Shown one piece after another: positions 17,593-25,108 of a DNA stretch of 43,604 nt. Each line of letters starts with the position of its first letter. Position 1 is the stretch's first letter. The notes under the pieces were generated by a model that ran no database searches, was not told the origin of the DNA, and was given only the letters and a program-made list of their open reading frames with translations. Made by a program: the position numbers and the translations under genes. Origin of the DNA: Floccifex porci (GTDB lineage: Bacteria; Bacillota_I; Bacilli_A; Erysipelotrichales; Erysipelotrichaceae); assembly GCF_009696175.1 (NCBI RefSeq), contig NZ_VUMM01000014.1, positions 1 through 43,604 on the forward strand. The letters are read 5' to 3'.

Positions 17593-17661
17593 TTTTTGTT
17601 TACTTTCATTTATTTCTATTACCTGAATAAATACTTCAATGTTCAAATTTATAGTTTTTCT

Positions 17662-19017
17662 TTAATCTGCAATTTTCTTTTTCGCCCTGTTCTCTTTCCA
17701 AAGTTCATCTGCAACCGGCTTCCAATTCTTCGCATACTGGTCACATTTTGCACAAAGATGTTCTGCCATTTCTGGAGATTGAAGATCTGTTGAGTGAGCA
17801 CCTGATTTTTTAACCATTGCACGAAGCTTTTCAGGATTTTCCAGCATAGGACACGGACGAAGCATATTTTCATTAAATGGCTGATTATCATGGTAAGCCA
17901 TCATCATCGGTGACTGCAGTGCTTCCAGAAGTGTCTTTTCCCGAATATTAGAATCTGAATAATGAATAAATACACATGGATCGATATCACCGTTAGCATT
18001 TATATGTAAGTAGCGATGACCACCGGCGATACATCCGCCAACGTATTCTGCATCATTCTGAAAATCCAGTGCAAACAATGGCTTTGTGGCACGATAACGA
18101 CGGATTTTCTCATAAACTCCGGTACGCTGCTGCGGTGTAGGCATCAACTCTGGAACAGCATCGTTTCCTACCGGCATATAATGGAAATACCATACAAAAT
18201 AGGCACCCATTTCAATCAATGTATCATAGAATTCCTCTGATGTAATTGAATCATAATTAGCGCTGGTATAGCAGCAAGAGATTCCATAAATCAATTTCTT
18301 TCTTCTGAGAAGTTCCATGGCTTTATGTACTTTCTGATATACACCTGCTCCACGTCGTCCATCAGTTGCCTCTTCAAATCCTTCCAGAGAAATGGCTGGT
18401 ACAAAATTACCTACACGGAGCATTTCATCCGCAAATTCTTCGTCAATCAATGTTGAATTTGTAAAGCAAAGGAATACGCAATCCGAATGCTTTTCACAGA
18501 TCCGAATCAAGTCTTTTTTACGAACCAGTGGCTCGCCGCCAGTGTAAATATAAAAATAAACGCCCAATTCTTTTCCCTGGCAGATAATATCATCAATCTC
18601 ATCAAAAGTAAGATTTAATTTATGTCCGTATTCCGCTGCCCAGCATCCCGTACAGTGCAGATTGCAGGCAGATGTAGGATCCAGAAGAATAGCCCATGGA
18701 ATATTACAGTTATACTTCTTTCTAAGTTCTTCTTCCTTTTTCCAGCCAGCCAGAGTGGCATTAATAAAAAAATTCACGGCAAGTGTCTTGGTCACATTGG
18801 GATCTACCTCTTTAAAAAGACGGCGGATATAGCTATAATAAGGATGTTCTGGATCTGTAATTGCTTCTCGAATTATTTTTCTCTGAGAAATAAATTCACC
18901 ATCAGCAAATTTATCTGCCCAGTCCATCATCTTCGGCATATGCTTATCCGGATCCTTGTAAATATAATTGAATGCCTGCTCGATTCCCAGTTTCTTTAAA
19001 GTATTTGATGCGTTCAT
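17662..19017 (-). CDS. Radical SAM protein with SPASM-like C-terminus
   Basis: The 451-residue enzyme carries the radical SAM cluster motif CNLHCTGC (Cys118, Cys122, Cys125), binding the 4Fe-4S cluster that cleaves S-adenosylmethionine, and a GGEP motif (YIYTGGEPL). About 105 residues precede the barrel. The C-terminal part has further Cys residues (GGCIAGG, DPCVFIHY, RPCPMLEN, CAKCDQY) that could hold an auxiliary cluster as in SPASM proteins. The substrate is unknown; no peptide precursor is visible nearby. The ATG at 19017 has aggagg nine bases upstream. Codon use is visibly more G+C-rich than in the flanking chromosome. It lies downstream of oleate hydratase on the same strand. Confidence 0.85.
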   Translation of the reverse strand: MNASNTLKKLGIEQAFNYIYKDPDKHMPKMMDWADKFADGEFISQRKIIREAITDPEHPYYSYIRRLFKEVDPNVTKTLAVNFFINATLAGWKKEEELRKKYNCNIPWAILLDPTSACNLHCTGCWAAEYGHKLNLTFDEIDDIICQGKELGVYFYIYTGGEPLVRKKDLIRICEKHSDCVFLCFTNSTLIDEEFADEMLRVGNFVPAISLEGFEEATDGRRGAGVYQKVHKAMELLRRKKLIYGISCCYTSANYDSITSEEFYDTLIEMGAYFVWYFHYMPVGNDAVPELMPTPQQRTGVYEKIRRYRATKPLFALDFQNDAEYVGGCIAGGHRYLHINANGDIDPCVFIHYSDSNIREKTLLEALQSPMMMAYHDNQPFNENMLRPCPMLENPEKLRAMVKKSGAHSTDLQSPEMAEHLCAKCDQYAKNWKPVADELWKENRAKKKIAD

Positions 19018-19074
19018 AATAGAATTCCTCCTTATAATTTTATATTTGTTAATAATAAGTTTTACTTAAACATT

Positions 19075-19672
19075 TTATTCTTCCCAGTCAGTATCTTCCT
19101 CGTTCTTTTCCTGTCCTTGGATTTGTTTTAAAATCTTCACCGTTTCCTTGACGGTGAGATGATTCCTGAGACCTTCTGCAAAAAAACGCATCCGATAATG
19201 ACATGACTGATCTGACTTTCCTGAAACGGCTTTATTATAATTAAGATCCCAAAAGCAGTTACAATGATGGAAAGTGTCAATATCTATTTCCAAATTTCAA
19301 GTCCAAATACTTTTGCGTCTTTTGAGTTCTGAACTTTTAATACATCGTCAAGCAAAATCAACAATCTTAGTCCTGAGGAAAGATATGATCGGATACGTAA
19401 ATTACATCCAAGCACTATCACTCCTAGCACTATCAGTAATATTCCACAGGCCAGATCATATTGGAAAGCCAGATCATACAAATTATCTGAAAGATATACA
19501 ATAATCTTAACAATTCCATAGGCAACTAATATGATGCCCCTGTGATACATAGCACCAGTGGGGATATAGATGGTATTGCCATACATACGATTCCAACTAT
19601 ATAGAAAATAATTGAAATCAAAACATATCCACCTCTTGCCATACGAATCTTTTTCAATATTTTCCCATCCAT
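19075..19672 (-). pseudogene. DUF308/HdeD-like membrane protein, frameshifted
   Basis: The reading starts at ATG 19672 with MDGKILKKIRMARGGYVLIS and a transmembrane segment, stops at a TAG near 19530, and continues in another frame as GIILVAYGIVKIIVYLSDN and DLACGILLIVLGVIVLG. It then shifts again to LTLSIIVTAFGILIIIKPF and to a charged end with KILKQIQGQEKNEED. The order of membrane segments matches DUF308 proteins. At least three frameshifts make it non-functional. It lies between oleate hydratase and the radical SAM gene and is related in type to the gene at 16500. Confidence 0.75.
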
Positions 19673-19895
19673 TCTATTTTTCTTGCCTAAATTCTAAATA
19701 CTATTTCATTCTTCTTCTATGGGCAAACGTCTTCTATATATCCAAAAACCAGGCAATCTTAACATGTTTGTCTGGATTCATTCAAAGTCCAAGGTCGATA
19801 AAAGCTTCCCATTGCCGACATAAATGTCGACAAAGGAAAGCATTTGCTTATTTGTTTATCATGGAAAAGAATATGATTATTTTATTTTTTCAAAC
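19673..19895. other. Gap without a supported gene
   Basis: This 223-base stretch between the DUF308 remnant and oleate hydratase shows no reading frame with family features on either strand and no strong terminator. Confidence 0.4.
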
Positions 19896-21671
19896 TCAAA
19901 TAACATGATATTCTTTCAGCAATTTTTCCACATCTGTGTTTTTGATAAAGTCTAAAGCCTTTTTAACAGCAATCTTTTCCTTGATTCCCAGATTCATCTG
20001 AGTTAGTGGTTCTCCATCACGCAATTTGACAGTCGCATTCAAAAGATCTCTCACATCATATGTGCTGCACCAAACTTCCGGAACTCCACGGTCTACATTA
20101 AGCAAGGTATAAACAGCTTCCATACCGGTACGCATGGAATACTCTGTTGTAAAAATAGTATCCTTTGCGGTCTCGGCAAACTGGCCAATAAATGCAAAGT
20201 TTACTGCTCCATCAGGCACAACTTTTGGACGATCCGTATCATTACGTGGCATGAAAAAGGCATCAATATAAGGCATCATAACTGGAACTGTGTTTGCACT
20301 GTTCTCAGCCAGTTCTTCAATCTCGTTTTCCGGCACACCAATATGGTACAGCCATTCCATACAGATCTCTTTTCCTGTACAATCTCTCATTGGCTTTTTG
20401 ACATAGTCACCAGGTCTATCATTAAAGAGCGCATATACCCAAACGAGACAATGGTCTTTTGGCTGGGAACGGAACTGTGGCTGACGGTTAATCGTCCAAC
20501 TCAAAAGCCAGCTGGAATCTTTTACAGATACAATACCGCCGGTGACCACTTTACCAGTAAATGGATCTCGTTTACAGATATTTGTGATATATGGAATAAT
20601 TCTTTGATCAAGTGTCTCCACAGTGGCACTCATCCAGTTGCACAGCTCACTGTCATAACAGAATTTATCCGGATTTCCAAAGTCAGGGCTTTGGGCGGCA
20701 ATACGTCTCCACATATCCCATCCGCCACCTGGCTTGATTTCGGGATTATATGGAGCCGGTGTATTCTGGGATCCCATTGCAGAATTTTCCACACATCCAC
20801 CATTTGTGATGAACACAAGATCATCCTCTGTGAGGGCTACGAAATGTGTTTCACCTTCCGCCTCAATTTCAATACGGGTAGCCTGTTTTCTGTTGAATGT
20901 AACATCAAACTCAACATTTACAACCTTTGTATTATAGTGGAATACGACACCGGCATTTTCCAGATATTTTACCATCGGAAGGATCATACTCTCATACTGA
21001 TTATATTTTGTAAAGCGCAGAGCGGTGAAATCAGGAAGCCCTCCAATATGGTGAATATACCGCTTAATGTAACGCTTCATTTCCAGTGCGCTGTGCCAGT
21101 TTTCAAACGCAAACATCGTCCGCCAGTACAGCCAGAAGTTTGAATCAAATACTTCATCGTCAAAATATTCATCAATACGTTTATCATACAATTCTTCATC
21201 CGGCGTGAAAAACAGCCTCATGATCTCCATCTGTGCTTTGTCTGAAACTGCAAATTTCTTATCTGTATGTGCATCCTGTCCCCGGTTGACAGTAGCACGG
21301 CAAAGGGAGTAATTCGGATCTTCTTTATTGAGCCAATAATACTCATCCAATACACTGACTCCCTCAGTTTCAATAGATGGAATAGAATGGAATAAATCCC
21401 ACATAACTTCAAAATGGTTATCCATTTCACGTCCGCCACGCATTACATAACCTACACCCGGATATTCAAACCCATCACAGGCACCACCAGGAATCGAATC
21501 TTTTTCAAAAATGTGTATACGTTCACCTTTCATCTGACCATCACGGACAAGGTAACATGCGGCTGAAAGTGCTGCCAGCCCTGTACCAATAATATAAGCT
21601 GACTTGTGATCTACTCCTTCTGGTTTCTTCGGATGTGCAAAAGCTTCATAGTTTCCACTTGAATAATACAT
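19896..21671 (-). CDS. Oleate hydratase
   Basis: The 591-residue flavoprotein adds water to the double bond of oleic and similar fatty acids, giving 10-hydroxy acids and detoxifying host unsaturated fatty acids. It has the FAD-binding turn IIGTGLAALSAACYLVRDG near residue 28, EKDSIPGGA, and the conserved RGGREMDNHFEVMWDLF block that holds the catalytic Glu. Length matches the family. I start at ATG 21671, seven bases after aggagg; the ATG at 21677 is only one base from that site. It is probably controlled by the TetR-type regulator just upstream, since such regulators often sense fatty acids. More G+C-rich than the flanking chromosome, hence a probable acquisition. Confidence 0.93.
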   Translation of the reverse strand: MYYSSGNYEAFAHPKKPEGVDHKSAYIIGTGLAALSAACYLVRDGQMKGERIHIFEKDSIPGGACDGFEYPGVGYVMRGGREMDNHFEVMWDLFHSIPSIETEGVSVLDEYYWLNKEDPNYSLCRATVNRGQDAHTDKKFAVSDKAQMEIMRLFFTPDEELYDKRIDEYFDDEVFDSNFWLYWRTMFAFENWHSALEMKRYIKRYIHHIGGLPDFTALRFTKYNQYESMILPMVKYLENAGVVFHYNTKVVNVEFDVTFNRKQATRIEIEAEGETHFVALTEDDLVFITNGGCVENSAMGSQNTPAPYNPEIKPGGGWDMWRRIAAQSPDFGNPDKFCYDSELCNWMSATVETLDQRIIPYITNICKRDPFTGKVVTGGIVSVKDSSWLLSWTINRQPQFRSQPKDHCLVWVYALFNDRPGDYVKKPMRDCTGKEICMEWLYHIGVPENEIEELAENSANTVPVMMPYIDAFFMPRNDTDRPKVVPDGAVNFAFIGQFAETAKDTIFTTEYSMRTGMEAVYTLLNVDRGVPEVWCSTYDVRDLLNATVKLRDGEPLTQMNLGIKEKIAVKKALDFIKNTDVEKLLKEYHVI

Positions 21672-21759
21672 AATCATACCTCCTGAATTTCAATTCGTTA
21701 TATATTTTTCAATTACATCCTCAATATACATTGTAGGATAACTACTCTCAATCAACAGA

Positions 21760-21810
21760 ATAGCCCCATCATCGAAGAATTCGATGATGGGGCTATATTG
21801 TTGTTTTTTT
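21760..21810. terminator. Perfect 17-bp hairpin between regulator and oleate hydratase
   Basis: Bases 21760-21776 pair exactly with 21780-21796 around a GAA loop; the stem contains atagccccatcatcgaa. A T-rich tail (21797-21810) is on the plus side, so as an intrinsic terminator it works best for plus-strand transcription. On the minus strand it stands between the tetR stop and oleate hydratase and has only a weak T tail. Confidence 0.6.
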
Positions 21811-21822
21811 CGACAAACTCCA

Positions 21823-22404
21823 TTATTTGTTGATATTATTATATGGCTTATCAATCTGGCATTTTTCAAGCATACGAATGATATCTCCCTCTATTAAATT
21901 ACTCAGTTTGAAAATCATCTTTTCCGGTGATGGTTTCATGTTCTGCCGTATCCAGTCCAGCATCATACCTACAAAAGCATACTTGTAAAAATCGGCAATA
22001 AATTTTTTATCCTCCTCCCTGACACTCATGCCTTGTGCACATTCTTCAACAACGTTAATAATCAATTGATAAACAACCCTGTACAGATATTGAATAATCT
22101 GTTCCTGACTCACATGATGGTAAACATTAAGTATAAAAGGCTTGTTTTCTTCTACGGCTTGAAAAATATTCAGAAATCCCTGTTCCCATGTATCATATGT
22201 AGTATTTCCATTTGCTGCTATGCGGGAATCCTCCTCACAGGACCATTCAATGAGGTCATAAATATCTTTGAAATGATAATAAAAAGTTGCACGATTGACA
22301 CCGCAGTCTTCTGTAATATCACTAATTGTAATTTTGGTAACCGGTTTTTTCAGTAACATCTTTTTAAGAGATGCCTCTAATGCTCTTTTTGTAATATCCG
22401 ACAC
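21823..22404 (-). CDS. TetR/AcrR family transcriptional regulator
   Basis: The 193-residue protein has an N-terminal TetR DNA-binding domain: KITISDITEDCGVNRATFYY contains the helix-turn-helix at about residues 24-44, followed by HFKDIYDLIEW. The C-terminal ligand domain (about 60-180) resembles the group often annotated as TetR_C_7. It probably represses itself and the oleate hydratase gene downstream, with a fatty acid as the likely signal; this is inferred from position. It starts with GTG at 22404, nine bases after aggagg. A strong promoter is 50-75 bases upstream. Confidence 0.88.
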   Translation of the reverse strand: MSDITKRALEASLKKMLLKKPVTKITISDITEDCGVNRATFYYHFKDIYDLIEWSCEEDSRIAANGNTTYDTWEQGFLNIFQAVEENKPFILNVYHHVSQEQIIQYLYRVVYQLIINVVEECAQGMSVREEDKKFIADFYKYAFVGMMLDWIRQNMKPSPEKMIFKLSNLIEGDIIRMLEKCQIDKPYNNINK

Positions 22405-22451
22405 TTATCAATCCCTCCTATTCCGTATATCATTCCATTCGTTTGAAAAAT

Positions 22452-22480
22452 ATTATACCAAACTCGCATATTTTCCACAA
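22452..22480 (-). promoter_or_regulatory. Promoter of the TetR regulator gene
   Basis: On the minus strand TTGTGG (22475-22480) and TATAAT (22452-22457) are 17 bases apart, and the -10 is extended by TGG. This is one of the best promoters in the window. Confidence 0.7.
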
Positions 22481-22500
22481 TGAACAAAGAATAAATCAAA

Positions 22501-22593
22501 TTACAAATGACGAATCAGCCAATGCCTGATATCTTCATAAACGTCTTCATTGTCTGTCTCATTGATCTGTTGCTGATAATGGTAAAGTAGTAC
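22501..22593 (-). pseudogene. C-terminal remnant of an unidentified gene
   Basis: The codons read YHYQQQINETDNEDVYEDIR then HWLIRHL and a TAA at 22501. They look like a genuine protein end but have no start; the frame stays open upstream to about 22625. I do not recognise the protein. It overlaps the plus-strand remnant that ends at 22736, so a junction between two old pieces lies near 22590. Confidence 0.35.
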
Positions 22594-22736
22594 AACAAGT
22601 GCATATGTATGACAAACCTAAATCATCGACTCCAAACATTGGAGTTCCTGGACCAAATCCAATCTATTTTACAGGTGCAATCACTAGTGGTTTAGGTATC
22701 ATTTTATTATTGAGAAAGAAAAAACAATCTAAATAA
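22566..22736 (+). pseudogene. C-terminal anchor remnant of a surface protein
   Basis: The last codons read KPKSSTPNIGVPGPNPIYFT then GAITSGLGIILLLRKKKQSK and a stop. A Pro-rich stalk, a hydrophobic segment and a Lys-rich end form the anchor of a surface protein. Only about 50 codons remain, followed by the gene's own terminator. The true left border is unknown. Confidence 0.6.
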
Positions 22737-22753
22737 TCACCTTTATAGAGTCT

Positions 22754-22780
22754 AGTCTAATTTATTAGACTTTTTATTTT
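22754..22780 (+). terminator. Terminator of the lost surface-protein gene
   Basis: agtctaat (22754-22761) pairs with attagact (22764-22771) and is followed by a T-rich tail. The remaining 22781-23018 holds no gene that I can support. Confidence 0.75.
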
Positions 22781-23018
22781 AGGAGAGCTCTGTGGTTCTG
22801 TTAATTCCTGTCAAGACCAGATAAGACCTGAAAATTAGCAGATTCTTTGAGCTGCTAACATCCGGGGAAAGCTCTGTTGTTACTGACAGATATCATCTTC
22901 CGGCTACCATCTCCTTACAAGCGGGAATGATAAACAATTTTCAATTGACCAGATTTCTATTATTACTATTCACCGTTATTGAAAATTTGTCTATGGTGTT
23001 TCGACCACGACAGCCGAT

Positions 23019-24065
23019 TTAAATACGAACATATCCAGTTGCCGGCCCGGCACCTACTTTTACGATATATCCACTTTTAACCAGTTCCGTCAGGGTTCTT
23101 TCTACAGTTACCTTGCTTATATCCGGACATAACTCCATGATTTCTTTTTTGGTAATTTTTCCTACCTTATTATCAATCACTGCCTTTATACGATCCGGCT
23201 TTGAAAGGTTTCTATTTTTCAGGTGCTCTACACGCCCCCAAAATTCACTGTATGCTTTCAGAATAATTCCTAGATAATATTTTACAAATGGCTCATAACT
23301 GTTTTCATTTTCGTGCCATCCATTGGAACTTTCCTGTAATGCCTCATAATAAGTTTCTTTTGTCTTTTCAATCAGCATTTCAACACTGACATACTTTCCG
23401 ACAATATAGCCGGCTTTGTAAAACAAAAGAAGTGTTAACAGGCGGCTCATTCGCCCATTTCCATCATTAAATGGATGGATACACAGAAAGTCAAGAATAA
23501 ACATAGGGATAAGAATTAACTTATCTATTCGATCTGCTTCCCATGCTTCCAGAAAATTTGTACAAAGTTCATTCATATCTTCTGGAGTCTGAAATGCCGG
23601 CACCGGGATAAAACGCGCTTTTTGATGAACTTCTGCATCTGTTTCTACAATTACATTATCCAAATTTTTATAATTTCCACCAGCATTTCCTCCGGAATAT
23701 GAGTATAAATCCCGATGCAATTGTAAAATAATATTGGGTCTCGGATTAAAATACTCATAGCTTTCATGGATAGTGGAAAGAACTTCCCGATATCCGGATA
23801 TTTCCTGTTCAGACCGGTCACGCGGTACGGCTTTCTGTCTTACTAATTCTTCCAAACGTTTGTCGGTAGTATAAATACCTTCAATCCTGTTAGAAGACCT
23901 TGTACTTTGAATCAAAGCAACTTCCTGCAGAGTTTTCAATTCGTCTATATTGGCTTCAAGGAACAATTCCTGTTTACCTTTATGCTCATGAATGCTTCCG
24001 ACCATCTGAACAATTTCAGGTTTTAGCAATTGCTCCGGAGTTTTTATATAATCAAAACTTCTCAT
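23019..24065 (-). CDS. Fic family protein (AMP-transferase type)
   Basis: The 348-residue protein contains a complete Fic core, HPFNDGNGRMSRLL with the catalytic His near residue 197, so it should transfer AMP from ATP to a target protein. An inhibitory-helix motif SNRIEG (Ser58, Glu62, Gly63) precedes the Fic domain, placing it among the self-inhibited (class II) proteins that need no separate antitoxin. A C-terminal winged helix (KEIMELCPDISKVTVERTLT) suggests DNA binding and autoregulation. I start at ATG 24065, six bases after aaggag; an ATG at 24080 precedes that site. A 12-bp inverted repeat lies over its promoter. More G+C-rich than the chromosome around it, so probably acquired. Confidence 0.9.
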   Translation of the reverse strand: MRSFDYIKTPEQLLKPEIVQMVGSIHEHKGKQELFLEANIDELKTLQEVALIQSTRSSNRIEGIYTTDKRLEELVRQKAVPRDRSEQEISGYREVLSTIHESYEYFNPRPNIILQLHRDLYSYSGGNAGGNYKNLDNVIVETDAEVHQKARFIPVPAFQTPEDMNELCTNFLEAWEADRIDKLILIPMFILDFLCIHPFNDGNGRMSRLLTLLLFYKAGYIVGKYVSVEMLIEKTKETYYEALQESSNGWHENENSYEPFVKYYLGIILKAYSEFWGRVEHLKNRNLSKPDRIKAVIDNKVGKITKKEIMELCPDISKVTVERTLTELVKSGYIVKVGAGPATGYVRI

Positions 24066-24088
24066 CGAAATCTCCTTCATTTTAATAT

Positions 24089-24144
24089 TATCTCCATCAT
24101 TTTACCATCAAATGACGGTGATATTAATTAGCATGATGGAGATA
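24089..24144. promoter_or_regulatory. Inverted repeat over the fic promoter (candidate operator)
   Basis: tatctccatcat (24089-24100) and atgatggagata (24133-24144) are exact reverse complements 32 bases apart. On the minus strand the proximal arm runs over the likely -10 (TAATAT) and start of the fic transcript. The protein's own winged helix is the obvious candidate to bind it. Confidence 0.5.
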
Positions 24145-24200
24145 TATTTTTAACATTCCTTTTAACGAAACCCGTTTTTTCACTAAAATTACACTATTTT

Positions 24201-24365
24201 TCACTTCATTGTCTTCGCCAGTGACGTAAGAAGTGCTGCCATCTCAGGATTATTAAGGACCTTTGCAAGCAGCTCTTCATCCACGCCTTCCAGAACCGCT
24301 ACCGTGTTTTGTGCTGTATTCGGATGCATCTGCGGATCCAGATCTCCTTTCCCATAACCATTAGC
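24201..24365 (-). pseudogene. C-terminal remnant of an unidentified G+C-rich gene
   Basis: The 54 codons read NGYGKGDLDPQMHPNTAQNT through LEGVDEELLAKVLNNPEMAA to a TGA at 24201. Codon use is clearly more G+C-rich than the flanks, so it is a leftover of imported DNA. No start is present and I do not recognise the family. From 24366 to 24540 no gene is seen. Confidence 0.45.
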
Positions 24366-24542
24366 TAGTAGTGGATATGTAAAGGATTTTTGTGTGGTTT
24401 GATCGTTTTTTGTCTGTAATGTTGTGCGGTTTGGTGATTGGTGACAGAGGTCTTATTAGCAAGAGTTGTTATTTTATTAGAAAAAAAGGCATGAAAATGT
24501 TCGAATCCACTAAAATTTATTAGATGAATTTTTGGAAAAGAA

Positions 24543-24579
24543 AAGCGATGAACAGTTGTAGCTCATCGCTTACTTTTTT
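24543..24579. terminator. Bidirectional terminator beside the tRNA cluster
   Basis: aagcgatga (24543-24551) pairs with tcatcgctt (24563-24571). Six T follow on the plus strand and a T-rich stretch follows on the minus strand, where it would end the tRNA-Arg cluster transcript. Confidence 0.75.
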
Positions 24580-24617
24580 GGCTGAAAATGCCAAAAATGT
24601 CGTTATTTACGTCAAAA

Positions 24618-24694
24618 TGGCGTCCTCGAGGTGATTTGAACACCCGATCTACCGCTTAGGAGGCGGTTGCATTTTCCAGCTGTGCTACGAGGAC
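24618..24694 (-). tRNA. tRNA-Arg (anticodon CCU)
   Basis: On the minus strand the acceptor strand GTCCTCG pairs with CGAGGAC, the anticodon stem ACCGC/GCGGT encloses CTCCTAA (anticodon CCT), and the T arm is GGGTG-TTCAAAT-CACCT. The CCA end is encoded (complement of 24618-24620). The short D stem (GCA/TGC) is weak but acceptable. It reads the rare AGG codon. Confidence 0.85.
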
Positions 24695-24717
24695 ACATAA
24701 AATTTTAGGCACATTTA

Positions 24718-24776
24718 GATACAGAACCACCGATCTCTTAGGAGGCGTGTGCTCTATCCAACTGAGCTATTGGGAC
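24718..24776 (-). pseudogene. Degenerate tRNA-Arg(CCU) copy 1
   Basis: It starts GTCCCAATAGCTCAGTTGGA, a perfect tRNA 5' half, and keeps the anticodon loop CTCCTAA, but the 3' side of the anticodon stem and the acceptor 3' strand are lost and the T arm is partial (GGTGGTTC). It cannot fold into a tRNA. Confidence 0.7.
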
Positions 24777-24837
24777 GTATTTAATTTTTTGTCAGCCTCC
24801 GCAATGATCGGACTCAGCTCCCAACTAAGGTTTTTCC

Positions 24838-24899
24838 AAGGTGAGCGTTGTAACGCAACCTTAGGAGGCGGATCCTCTATCCACCTGAGGTACAAGGAC
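24838..24899 (-). pseudogene. Degenerate tRNA-Arg(CCU) copy 2
   Basis: It starts GTCCTTGTACCTCAGGTGGA with a well paired D stem (CCTC/GAGG) and the same CTCCTAA anticodon loop. After that the sequence no longer pairs, and no T arm or acceptor 3' strand follows. The paired D stem differs from copy 1, so the copies are not recent duplicates. Confidence 0.65.
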
Positions 24900-24908
24900 A
24901 AAAATAAA

Positions 24909-24985
24909 TGGTGCGCCTGACAGGGATCGAACCTGCAACCGCCAGAATCGGAATCTGATACTCTATCCAATTGAGCTACAGGCGC
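24909..24985 (-). tRNA. tRNA-Arg (anticodon CCG)
   Basis: The acceptor GCGCCTG pairs with CAGGCGC; the anticodon stem TCAGA/TCTGG has one T-G pair and a loop TTCCGAT (anticodon CCG); the T arm is GCAGG-TTCGATC-CCTGT. Discriminator A and CCA are encoded. Confidence 0.93.
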
Positions 24986-25108
24986 ATCTTAAATCATTAT
25001 ATAGTATTGAAAGTGAAATTTCTATGACAAATCTATTTCTTTTTACATTTAAAATATGTTTATCTTACATTGGATTGATATTTTTTAAAAGAAAGAAGGA
25101 AGGATATT

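Noticed and set aside
20343-21143. A 266-residue plus-strand open frame opposite oleate hydratase
   Set aside because: The minus strand encodes a full-length recognised enzyme; the antisense frame has no family features.
24767-24970. A 67-residue open frame
   Set aside because: It crosses tRNA-Arg(CCG) and a tRNA remnant; no ribosome site or family match.
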